Assembly: GCF_021462225.1 (NCBI RefSeq)
Contig: NC_061815.1
Coordinates: forward strand, 46,659,986 to 46,723,985
Source of the DNA: Girardinichthys multiradiatus
Lineage: Eukaryota > Chordata > Actinopteri > Cyprinodontiformes > Goodeidae
DNA: 64,000 nucleotides
Direction: 5' to 3'
Below the pieces are notes generated by a model. That model had not been told where the DNA came from. It made no database searches and worked only from the letters and a program-made list of their open reading frames with translations. Below are positions 12,636 to 22,210 of this stretch, in pieces. The position numbers and the translations under genes are program-made. The number at the start of each line of letters is the position of its first letter. The stretch's first letter is position 1.

Positions 12636-12992
12636 TGGGCTGCACGGTGGCGCAGTTGGTAGCACTGTTGCCTTGCAGCAAGGAGGTCCTGGGTTTGATT
12701 CCCAGCCTGGGGTCTTTCTGCATGGAGTTTGCATGTTCTCCCCGTGCATGCGTGGGTTTTCACCGGGTACTCCGGTTTCCTCCCACAGTCCAAAGACATG
12801 CCTGTTAGGTTAATTGGTAACTCTAAATTGCCCTTAGGTTTATGAATGAGTGTGGTTGTTTGTGTGTTGCCCTGCGATGGATTGGTGACCAGTTCAGGAT
12901 CTACCCCGCCTCCCGCCCATAGACTGCTGGAGATAGGCACCAGCTCCCCTGCGACCCACTATGGAATAAGCGGTAGAAAATGACTGACTGAC
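12636..12992 (+). mobile_element. V-SINE, tRNA-derived short retroposon
   Basis: A 357-bp SINE with 11-bp target duplications. The tRNA-like head has an A box (TGGCGCAGTTGG, 12648-12659) and a B box (GGTTTGATTCC, 12692-12702), which form an internal pol III promoter. The middle block (GGAGTTTGCATGTTCTCCCC to CCTCCCACAGTCCAAAGACA, about 12725-12798) is the conserved central domain of the V-SINE superfamily found in fishes. The 3' part includes TGGAGATAGGCACCAGCTCC and ends in a TGAC-type repeat. It appears complete and little decayed. It is mobilised in trans by a LINE; the partner is not shown here. Confidence 0.88.
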
Positions 12993-13088
12993 TGAATTGA
13001 AGACACATGTAGATATAAAAGGGGTGTTGAAAGCCACTACATGCTTTACTGACAACTGAGCGACTAGTCCTGGGCAAGTCCATTATCT

Positions 13089-13538
13089 CTCTCGATTTAC
13101 CGGTCGGTCTACGTTCCTACCCTTACCTATGACCATGAAGTTTGGGTCATGACCATAAGAACAAGATCACAGATACAAGCAGCTGAAATGAGCTTCCTCC
13201 ATAGGGTGGCCGGGAACTCGCTTAGAGATAGGGTGAGGAGGTTGGCCTTCCGGGAGGGGCTCGGAGTAAAGCCGCTGCTCCTCCACATCAAGAGGAGCCA
13301 GTTGAGGTGGCTCGGGGATCTATAGTGGATGCCTCCTGGACGCCTTCCTTGGGAGGTGTTCCAGGCACGTCCCATCGGGAGGAGGCCCAGGACATGCTGG
13401 AGGGACTATGTCTCTCGACTAGCTTGGGAATGCCTTGCCCCCCCCCAGAGGAGATGTCTGGGGAGAGGGACATCTGGGTGTCTCTACTGAGTCTGCTGCC
13501 CCCGCGACCCGGTCCCAGATGAAGCGGAAGACGACGAG
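13089..13538 (+). pseudogene. RTE/Rex3-like LINE, 3' coding end (5'-truncated)
   Basis: The translation gives the C-terminal end of an RTE-clade ORF: YDHEVWVMT, AEMSFLHRVAGNSLRDRVRRLAFREGLG, a stop in LGDL*WMPPGRLP, then the WRDYVSRLAWE region and RPGPR*. The 3' end reads GATGAAGCGGAAGACGACGAG, the typical GCGGAAGA(C/T)GA tail. The same block occurs at 25964-26484 (+) and, without its end, at 40498-42985 (-). The copy is 5'-truncated and non-functional. The family name (Rex3/RTE) is from memory of the C-terminal protein pattern. Confidence 0.8.
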
Positions 13539-13758
13539 ATTGGGCCTGGGTCTAACAAGTTTAAGGTTTAAATGAAGCTAACATTTTTAATAACTTGGAA
13601 AGCTCATCTGAATCAAAACAATCTAAACAGGTTCTACAGTCACCTCCGCTGCTGCCTCACATACTGAAGACCTACAGTAGTAATCATGTTCGGGATGATG
13701 CAAATGATTCTATAGTTAATACATTTTTTTAAAGAATCCCATGAAGTCATCACTGTAG

Positions 13759-13862
13759 AAATAAACTGAATTGAATGCCCTATGATGGACTGACAATCTG
13801 TTCAAGTGGTACCCTTCGCCCAGTGAGACAGGCACCAGGTCCCCCCCTGAATAGACCATAGA
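13759..13862 (+). repeat. LINE tail followed by a V-SINE 3' fragment
   Basis: AATAAACTGAATTGAA (13759-13774) is an L2-like tail. It is followed by GCCCTATGATGGACTGACAA and GAGACAGGCACCAGG, which match the V-SINE 3' half at 12870-12945. Short and decayed. Confidence 0.55.
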
Positions 13863-13865
13863 GGT

Positions 13866-14340
13866 ATGGATGGGTTGTTTATTATTGTCACTTGGGGGGT
13901 TTCATACAGAGTTCATTTTCTTTTTGTGGAGTTTCTTTTCTTGAGTGTATTTGATTTGGATTCTAATTCAAAATCCTATTGGTCCCGATTAGTCCCCTTT
14001 GTGTTTAAGTCACCTTCCCTTAGTTCCCTGCTTTGGTTTTTCCCTAGCTGCTCTGCTTTCCCCTGATGAGACACACCTGGTTCCCATGCGACTCATCAAC
14101 CCTCCCAGTATTAAAGTCTTATTTTCTTCACTTCCTTGTCAGATTGTCTTGTTCTCCACCGTCTGTTTCCGCCTGTGCTCAAGTTGCTTTGTTGTGTTTT
14201 TCTATCAGATGCCCTGCAGTCTCCCTTGTGCTGTTTTTTGTCCTTTATTTGTTAAAAGCTTTTCTACCTCTACCTGCCAACTTGCCTCACTGTATTTGGA
14301 CAGATAGTGTTTTAACACATTCATATTTACTGGGGCAATA
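13866..14340 (+). other. Possible decayed LTR-like sequence
   Basis: T- and C-rich sequence with CTGATGAGACACACCTGG and a TATTAAA box near 14108, then pyrimidine-rich text. This style resembles U3-R regions of fish Gypsy-type LTRs, but no TG...CA ends, target duplication or gag/pol sequence is seen. The open frames here (up to 102 aa) are low-complexity and I do not call them genes. Confidence 0.25.
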
Positions 14341-17069
14341 ATTGCTTGCAAACATTTTATGTTTTAAACAGTATTTCAAAATGCAAAATGTTGAATGCAT
14401 TGTAAGACAAAAAGCTTGTGATTCTGAAAAAAAAGAGACTGAACATTACTAATAAAGCAAACAAAGACTTGTGTCAAAGGTTGTGTTCTGTTGACAATGA
14501 TGAAAGAGCAGTAAAGAATTGATTTGAAAATGTACACAGTAAGGCAGAGTTTCAGCTTAATGCTATTCAGATGATGCATGTACAATAAAACCTGACAAAA
14601 CAGAGTGATGTGCTGGGTAAAATGTATTAGTTCATAACACATCTTGATGCTCAAAAGATGAAAACGACTTTTCTCTTCATCATTGCTCTAAATGCTTTTT
14701 TTTGCCCGCAGATAAGGTGGATCTCAGCATCCTAGAACCTCCCACAGCCGTCTCAGCTGCCTCAGTATCACTTGGGTCCAAGAGGAGATTTGGCTGCATT
14801 ATAATAGCAGGGCAGACATCCAAAAACTTCCAGCCTCCAGTTACTCCCCTTGCAGCTACTGTCCTTTACTCCTACCTCTTTTTGTTCTACATTAGAGATA
14901 ATCCTATTTCCATCACTTTTTTGTCTTCATGTTCAACTTTGTCTTTTGATAACTCCAACCTGCTCTAAAAAGAAATGCTACAATAGACCTATTTGAAAGC
15001 CAGGGCTGCCCATTCTCATCAGTGACTAAAGAGGCATGGGTCATTCTGTCATAGATTATTTAGGTGTTATACAGGAATATACAACTTTCATGAAAATGTT
15101 ATGTTAGAATAATAGCATAAACAAAGAATGAATAAAAACACATCATGGAATGAGACTATTAACAAAACAATAATCTGATCATGGTGAGTTATTTCCATAT
15201 CCATTAAGATGTGGAGCATTACTCAAGTTGACTAAATCAGTCTTGAAGAACATATTCTTTTGACGTATATTCACGTTTTCTGCAACAAATCTGCTGCTGG
15301 AACTAAAGTTGCTAGATCTTGTAACAAAAACAAGCTATCCAGACAAGTGTAAAGCACCAAGTGTGCGTTAAGAAAACAAGACCACTGTTGATGAGAATGT
15401 GCAGCCCTATTTACTTTGAAGCCAAAGGCATATATTTGTTTTAAAACCAGAAGTTTATCTCACCAATTGCCAAGAAGCTGCTGGAAGGATTTATCGTTTC
15501 CCTTTAGTTTCCAGCCAAAACAAGAAAGCACAGAAAAAAATACGGCCCTATCTTTCCCTCCACACAATCTTCTGATGCTACAGCTTTCAGCTAATATATA
15601 TGGAGCACTAACTAATTGAAAAGTCTAGTAATCAGTGCTTAATTACAAAATAATACCTATACTTACAACCTGTGACACGCTTAGTAAAAGATTGGCTGCC
15701 TGCGTGTTTCATGTTGTTTTTGTTCTCCTGATTGGATTTTTTTTTTTTTTTTTTTTGCTCATTAGGCTTCCCTAAAGATCTGAAAAGCAAGTTCATATTT
15801 TCCAGCTTTTTAGCCTCTGATGACAAATCTGCCATAAAGGTGAAGAGAATACTGATGATAAAGTGCCGAGAAAGGTTCTGCTTCCCTGAGCCCTCTGGTC
15901 TTTTTTGAGCTAAGTGAGCATTCGGCAGAGCCAAGTTTTTTGGGTCTTTCCTTCCATATTTCTTTCACGCCCTGACAAAGTCAAGTTGGCAGACAAATCC
16001 AGTCAAGCAGAACACTGTGCTCAGTTGTAAGACTGTTTGTTTCAACACTAGTAAGTCAGGGAAACATTTTCCTGTTGCCTCTTTTCCTGTTTTTAAGACT
16101 AGTTTTGTATGCATCAATTTTATAAAAAGGCTAACCTGAAAACATGAAGGGAAATACTTCTAAAATGTGCTAAAATATAATATTTAGACACTTGAAGACA
16201 TAACATTCTATTTTAAAATGTGCCTTTGGAGCTCTTGAATCAGCTGATAGCATGATGGAAATGCTGCAGATGATTAGTGACATAATTCATCTGTTTCCGA
16301 AGGAACCCAATCATTAACCAAGCCTCGTCGGATGCTCAGATAAACAATCAGGACTGGATATTGATTCCCATTCAGGTTGGACACATAATCACAAACACGA
16401 CAGGAGGCTGTCAGGTAATTTTGTGCTTCAGTGGTTTCAGAAACACTTTGATATATATGTTTCAAAGCTTAGACAGGTTATCTGATCAGAGGGTGTCTTT
16501 TTATGATAAATCATACAAGTTGGGTGAAAAAAAATAGAACCGTTCAAAAGTCAACATCAAGTCTACCCTACAGTGACAGATGTGATTTCTGCTCTTGAGT
16601 GGCTCAATTTCCTGGCACGTTATCAGCCCTCAGGGAGCCAAATTAATTGAAGTAATTTCTAATACAACGCTTTGGGCAAAATAATCTCGTTCTGTGATGT
16701 GGCCCTTCACAATCACATGATGACATCTCCAATGTGATAATTAAGCACTTCGAGGAGAACAAAGGAAAGACAATAAATGGGTTTAATTATACTGATTACA
16801 TTTTGTGGGCGCCTTAATTTTCAGACCAAAAATAGATCCAGCAAAATATGCAAAATTTAGCAAGACATTAAGTGCTCACCTCTGTCATAAGAGAATCTGA
16901 GTGTCATGGAGAACAGCTGCTGGAAGTAAAAGAACTATTGAATTCCAGGATCTTTAAAGAGGAGCAACAACATTTCCCAATTTGTCTTCTAATATTAGCC
17001 TTAAAATACTGCCATTTGCCATGACTTTTTAGAGAAGACAAAGCAATGGTTTTTTCTGGACATACAATT
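14341..17069. other. AT-rich intergenic DNA, no supported gene
   Basis: About 2.7 kb without a recognisable gene or repeat family. A run of 20 T lies at 15737-15756. The frames seen (under 110 aa) are composition-driven. Confidence 0.5.
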
Positions 17070-17555
17070 GTTGGGACCCACAGCCATGGATTTCAACATT
17101 AAAATCTGGTACGGACTTTCCTGGAACTTTTCAAAATAAAGTGCATTAACCTTCTTCCGGCACAGCCAGGAAACGGGATAACTGCGGACGTCCTTTGACG
17201 CCATTACACAAATAAAAGCACAGCTGTTGCTACATCCGCCCTCTTTCCACACGGCCTTCGAGAGGGACCGGTCAGGGGAGGCCCAGCGCGCTGATGTCTC
17301 TTTGCTGGCAAAAAGACATAAGCTCTTCAAAGTGGATCCAAGAGTGTCATACGATCATCGATCATATGCAAAGTTAAGTACGAATGAAATACTGTCTGTG
17401 TATCCGGTATTTTCATTCATGAACGGGGGTAATTAAGGTACAAGCATTGCTTGACTGTCTCTCCGAGCCCCCGCAGACGCAAACGGTGTTCGAGAGAAGC
17501 CCCTGCAAAAACGTGGTCTCCCAATCTGGAAGGAAGACAGCAGAGACCGCAGCGG
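17070..17555 (-). repeat. Unknown interspersed repeat, right arm of an inverted pair
   Basis: Reverse-complement partner of 583-1045. On the - strand the frame 17330-17001 (109 aa) carries the conserved part: GGCSNSCAFI, then VRSYPVSWLCRKKVNALYFE and LMLKSMA. The two copies differ by substitutions, and by indels outside this block, so they are not a recent duplication. The peptide matches no family I know. Sequence continuing to about 17660 (GGAAGCTAACCC) is not shared clearly with the left arm. Confidence 0.65.
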
Positions 17556-17639
17556 ACAGGACGGGCCGCCCAGCTACAGCTCCGGAGCTAACCCTTTTGT
17601 TCACAGAACGAACGCACCTTCTGATTGTGAGAAGCTGAG

Positions 17640-18715
17640 GAGGTTAGCGGGAAGCTAACCCTTTGTTCACTATGGATACCTTCTTCAACCTTCATCGCCC
17701 CTTGGACAACATTTCCTCACCATGGTCAGAGGTTAGGTTTGGGCAGATTAACAGTTAGGATGAAATAATCTGAACGTTTTCATTTATGAAATTTGTTTTT
17801 GTGAAACTCGGCTATCTTAGTGCTAACAGGCTATCTGCAGCACACGTGCCCGGTTTGTGTTTCTTTGTATGTTTTTAAAGTTAAGACAAACTTTATTTAA
17901 AGGGTGATTTTTAAACAGAACATTGATCATAACGCGCCGTCCGCGCTTATGCATTTTAACCTTTATATTAACCGAGGTATTTTAAAGGTATGTGTTTGTT
18001 TCTGTTGCTAAGCTATCCGCTTCTTTGTTAGCTCAACTGCTAACCGGTAAGAACACGTGCTTGCTACTAAAGAGTATTTAACAGAAAGGTTGTTAGTTTT
18101 CAAGCTAGTGAATAATAGTCCCTGAACATCATTTACTAGATTTGATAACTAAGTAAACACCATTAAGCCCATTTCTCCAGAAAGATATGGCTTGTTTCCA
18201 AAATATCCCCTTAATAATATTTCTTCAAATATTATTTGAATAAATGAAGGCAGCTAATTGGACACCGTTGAAAATTAGGCATCCAGAAGGTTGGTTTTAT
18301 TCAGCAGATCATTCTTTAAAATGTTATTTTATTAAAATAATATTTTATCTGATCTTGCATTGTGAATGGTTGTCTAAATGTTGCTGATTATTTCCTAAAT
18401 TGGTTCCAAGACTAACTTAACTTCACTTCCAGATTCTTCCAGATAAACCTTGGTTTTCCAACATAAACATTGCATGGTAATGTTGCATCACTCTTTTGGT
18501 CATAATTTCCAATCATCTTTAATCAACTTGTATATATTATCATAGCCCATTAATCTTCCCTATTCTTTAATTCTGCCTGATAGTTTAGTTGGATTGTTTT
18601 AGCATAGTAAAGAGTTTGTTGATTGAAATATGTTTGACTTTGAGTTGACTTATTTTTGTTAATAAATTCTTGTATTTTAAGAAATTGTGTGAATTCATTC
18701 CATGTGTGTGCAGAG
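17640..18715. other. Intergenic DNA, nothing recognised
   Basis: AT-rich sequence with a few CpG-containing stretches at 17920-17950 and 18040-18060. No open frame above 60 residues, RNA gene or known repeat was identified. Confidence 0.45.
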
Positions 18716-19390
18716 TTTATGTTATGATTCTGGCACGTCTGCTCTACCCTGTCTCCCTGGCTGCTAACAGCAGATTAGATGCCCCTGGTGGCTGCTGCTG
18801 TGCCGTGCAATCTGTGGCATGCCATACACCTGTGTCTTCCCTAATATATACCGACTCTGACAAGCAGACGGTGCCAGATTTTTGAAAGCCATTCGTGTAA
18901 GTAGATATCCAGCGTTCCTTCCTGTCTGATCATTGTTCTTGACCTTGCCTTGCCTTTTGGATTTATGCCTCTGCCTGCTCCCTGTCAGACTATTTGGATT
19001 TTGGTTGTCGACCTCGTTTCCTGCATCTGGTTTATGCCTCTGCCTGCCCCTTGCCTGACGCTTCTTGTTCCGATCATTGACCCTGTTTCTGTCCTTGGAT
19101 TATTGAGCCAGCCTAGCCCTTGGATTATTCAGCCTGGAGTCACTTCTTACCCTGTGCTGTGGAGATCACCGCCTGCCGCCCACTGAGGTTTCCCCTCTGG
19201 GTGTCAAGTTCCACTTAAGACAAAAGCAGGTTAGTGGCTTTTCTGATCCCTGCAAAAATCTTTCTGCCTCAGTGATTCCTGGAAGCTGTGAGGAGTGTTA
19301 CCTGTGTGATGTTTTCCTGTGGCTGAATAAACCTTTTAAACTTTCAGTACTGTGTCTGGCTGAATCTTGGGTCCGCCTTTTTCTGATTCA
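18716..19390 (+). repeat. LTR-like repeat with a polyadenylation signal
   Basis: The stretch contains direct internal repeats (GATTTATGCCTCTGCCTGCTCCC at about 18959 and TTTATGCCTCTGCCTGCCCC at about 19030), each inside a similar sentence. It ends with GGCTGAATAAACC (signal AATAAA at about 19325) and TGTGTCTGGCTGAATCTTGGGTCCG. An AATAAA box followed by a CTGAATCTTGGGTCC type end is common in the R-U5 part of fish Gypsy/ERV-like LTRs. No second LTR or gag/pol is nearby, so a solo LTR is the best guess. The boundaries are not certain. Confidence 0.4.
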
Positions 19391-21130
19391 TAGCAGTTTA
19401 TGCTGTTCAATAATGGCAGAGCTCGTCTCACACCTTTCTATTTTGTCCTAATACCATCGCCTTACTGGGCTGGTATTCACAGGACAACCCTTAACAGACC
19501 GAAATATTATTTGATAAAATATTAATATTAAATATTAAATAATATTCTCAGAGTCATAATCACAACACAATATTACTAAGGATGTTATTTATTTCAGTCA
19601 CTTTCATATGTAGTAAAAACATGAAAACAGTCACAAACAAAAACAAATGTGGAATGGAATGAAAAAACAAATGTGAAGATTAAGTGATTGGTGCATGGAC
19701 AAGTGTACTGAGAGAACAAGCTCCAGAGTTCAACATGTGAAAAAAATCTCTTAAATCTGCCATTTATTTCTGTCTTGAACATCTGTGCTCAACATTTTAC
19801 ACGTCTTCCACCATGCAATTTTCTGTTTTCCTGCTCATACTTAAAGAAGATCAATATTAGAGCCAATTAAGGCCAGAGAAGAGATATGTTACTCTCTGAT
19901 TGGTTTTGACCATCTAAACCAGGGGTTTCCTGCTACAGCCCTCAAGAAATGCTGTCCTGCAACTGTAAGAAGCATCCATGTTTCAACACATGTGAATGTG
20001 GGTTGGAACGGAAAGTCCAAAAATGTGACTAAAGTTCGGCTAAGTCATTGTAAAGAAACCAGTTTTGGGTTTGACATTTTGAATTGCCTAGTATATTCTG
20101 ATGAGATGGTGAAGCTGTAGAGTGACATTTAAAAGCTTGATAATTTCTGATGAGAAAAACATTGGATTCTGAAATTACCAATGTAAAAGAAGCACCAACT
20201 CAATAACTCAGTGAAATGTATCTGAGCGAATCAGGAAATATTTGTTAACATTTTTCGCAATGTCGCTACATTGGATTTTATTATGTTTAATAAACAATTC
20301 TCAATGTTAGTCAGAAGGTTGAATTCTTGACCTTTCCATTGAAAGATTACCTTCCTAAAAAAGAGGTACTATCTATATGAGTTTTAGGATTTATTTAAAA
20401 ATCAGCAAGATTGTTTAAGACCTCAAACATTATTTTAAAAAAAATCAAGAAACTATAAATCAACACAAATAAAAATGTATAAGTTAAGCAAAGATTTACA
20501 TCCTAATATCTAATTTCTATTGAATTAATTTAGCAAAATAAAAATTAAAAATGCTACGTATTTTAACCCTCCTAAGACAGACTAAACAGATGTATTCTGA
20601 TGAGGCAATTAATATTCAAAATATTATCTAAACCGTTTTCAGATCAATTGTTTTCAAAGAGTTATTTATTTCTCAGAAGCCTGAAACCAAAGGTTTTATG
20701 GCTTAATTTTGATACTATTCTGATGGCGAGCATACTGAATGTGTGGATGGTGATGTCATCTCAATCCATTGGCCAGAATGCTAAAGGTTTTCTTGCACGC
20801 AATAAAATTATGGTTTTGACAAGGGTTAATAATAGTATTTGATCAAAATCCTATTATGTTTTATTATTATACATAAATAGTATTGAACTCTGTGGGTTTC
20901 AGCCACAGTGAAGCCTTGTATGTGGATGGGCATGTCGGCAATCACCAAGAAGAGGAATGCGGTCTGGGCATCTTGAATCTGCCGCTTTGCGTGCGTGGTG
21001 GGTCCTTCTGCCTCTGTCAACACGTTCTGGCTCCGATGCCTCCCCCTACTTTCTTCCTTTCCTATCTCCTCCTCCCTCTCATAAAAAGGCCGTCAAAATA
21101 GTGGCTGTGGTAGTTAGAGGTAGAAATACT
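19391..21130. other. Intergenic DNA with a possible hAT-MITE end
   Basis: Mostly AT-rich. At about 19919-19990, CCAGGGGTTTCCTGCTACAG, CCTCAAGAAATGCTGTCCTGCA and TTCAACACA resemble one end of the hAT-like MITE seen at 36064. At 20883-21100 a more GC-balanced stretch has short open frames on both strands (72 and 65 aa) that I do not recognise. Confidence 0.4.
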
Positions 21131-21184
21131 TACAGGGGTTGGACAATAAAACTGAAACACCTGGTTTTAGACCACAATAATTTA

Positions 21185-22210
21185 TTAGTATGGTGCAGGG
21201 CCTCCTTTTGTGGCCAAAACAGCGTCAATTCGCCTTGGGAATGACATATACAAGTCCTGCACAGTGGTCAGAGGGATTTTAAGCCATTCTTCTTGCAGTA
21301 TAATGGCCAGGTCACTACGTGATACTGGTGGAAGAAAACGTTTCCTGACTCGCTCCTCCAAAACACCCCAAAGTGGCTCAATAATATTTAGATCTGGTGA
21401 CTGTGCAGGCCATGGGAGATGTTCAACTTCATGTTCATCAAACCAATCTTTCACCAGTCTTGCTGTGTGTATTGGTGCATTGTCTTCCTGATACACGGCA
21501 CCGCCTTCAGGATACAATGTTTGAACCATTGGATGCACATGGTCCTCAAGAATGGTTCGGTAGTCCTTGGCAGTGACGCGCCCATCTAGCACAAGTATTG
21601 GGCCAAGGGAATGCCATGATATGGCAGCCCAAACCATCACTGATCCACCCCCATGCTTCACTCTGGGCATGCAACAGTCTGGGTGGTACGCTTCTTTGGG
21701 GTTTCTCCACACCGTAACTCTCTCGGATGTGGGGAAAACAGTAAAGGTGGACTCATCAGAGAACAATACATGTTTCACATTGTCCACAGCCCAAGATTTG
21801 CGCTCCTTGCACCATTGAAACCGACGTTTGGCATTGGCATGAGTGACCAAAGGTTTGGCTATAGCAGCCTGGCTGTGTATATTGACCCTGTGGAGCTCCC
21901 GACGGACAGTTCTGGTGGAAACAGGAGAGTTGAGGTGCACATTTAATTCTGCCATGATTTGGGCAGCCGTGGTTTTATGTTTTTTGGATACAATCCGGGT
22001 TAGCACCTCAACATCCCTTTCAGACAGCTTCCTCTTGCGTCCACAGTTAATCCTGTTGGATGTGGTCCGTCCTTCTTGGTGGAATGCTGACATTATCCTG
22101 GATACCGTGGCTCTTGATACATCACAAAGACTTGCTGTCTTGGTCACAGATGCGCCAGCAAGACGCGCACCAACAATTTGTTCTCTTTTGAACTCTGGTA
22201 TGTCACCCAT
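21185..22210 (-). CDS. Tc1-B1 transposase, uninterrupted frame
   Basis: A 341-aa transposase that would cut and paste its element at TA sites. Residues 1-45 form the first helix-turn-helix (QIVGARLAGASVTKTASLCD, VSRATVSRIM). Residues 55-66 are basic (CGRKRKLSERD, AT-hook-like). The catalytic residues are D152 (LFSDEST), D243 (VYQEDNAPIH) and E278 (SPDLNIIEPLW). I start at the ATG at 22210 because B2 and B3 begin there (MDDIPEF/MGDIPEF). The longer open frame to 22270 arises from the retroposon joined exactly at the ATG. Relative to B2 and B3 it lacks two residues (Ser-Glu) near position 261, giving D-34-E spacing. Activity is doubtful because the 5' end is displaced. Confidence 0.85.
   Translation of the reverse strand: MGDIPEFKREQIVGARLAGASVTKTASLCDVSRATVSRIMSAFHQEGRTTSNRINCGRKRKLSERDVEVLTRIVSKKHKTTAAQIMAELNVHLNSPVSTRTVRRELHRVNIHSQAAIAKPLVTHANAKRRFQWCKERKSWAVDNVKHVLFSDESTFTVFPTSERVTVWRNPKEAYHPDCCMPRVKHGGGSVMVWAAISWHSLGPILVLDGRVTAKDYRTILEDHVHPMVQTLYPEGGAVYQEDNAPIHTARLVKDWFDEHEVEHLPWPAQSPDLNIIEPLWGVLEERVRKRFLPPVSRSDLAIILQEEWLKIPLTTVQDLYMSFPRRIDAVLATKGGPAPY

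Noticed and set aside
12636..12740. Functional tRNA gene
   Set aside because: A and B boxes are present but the head is part of a V-SINE and lacks a proper cloverleaf 3' half.
583..17555. Giant composite transposon bounded by the inverted repeat pair
   Set aside because: The arms differ in extent and divergence, there are no target duplications, and the interior holds only unrelated elements with no cargo or recombinase.
20826..21023. 65-aa - strand frame (AFLFLVIADMPIHIQGFTVA) as a host exon
   Set aside because: It looks protein-like but no flanking exon, splice pair or family match could be supported.
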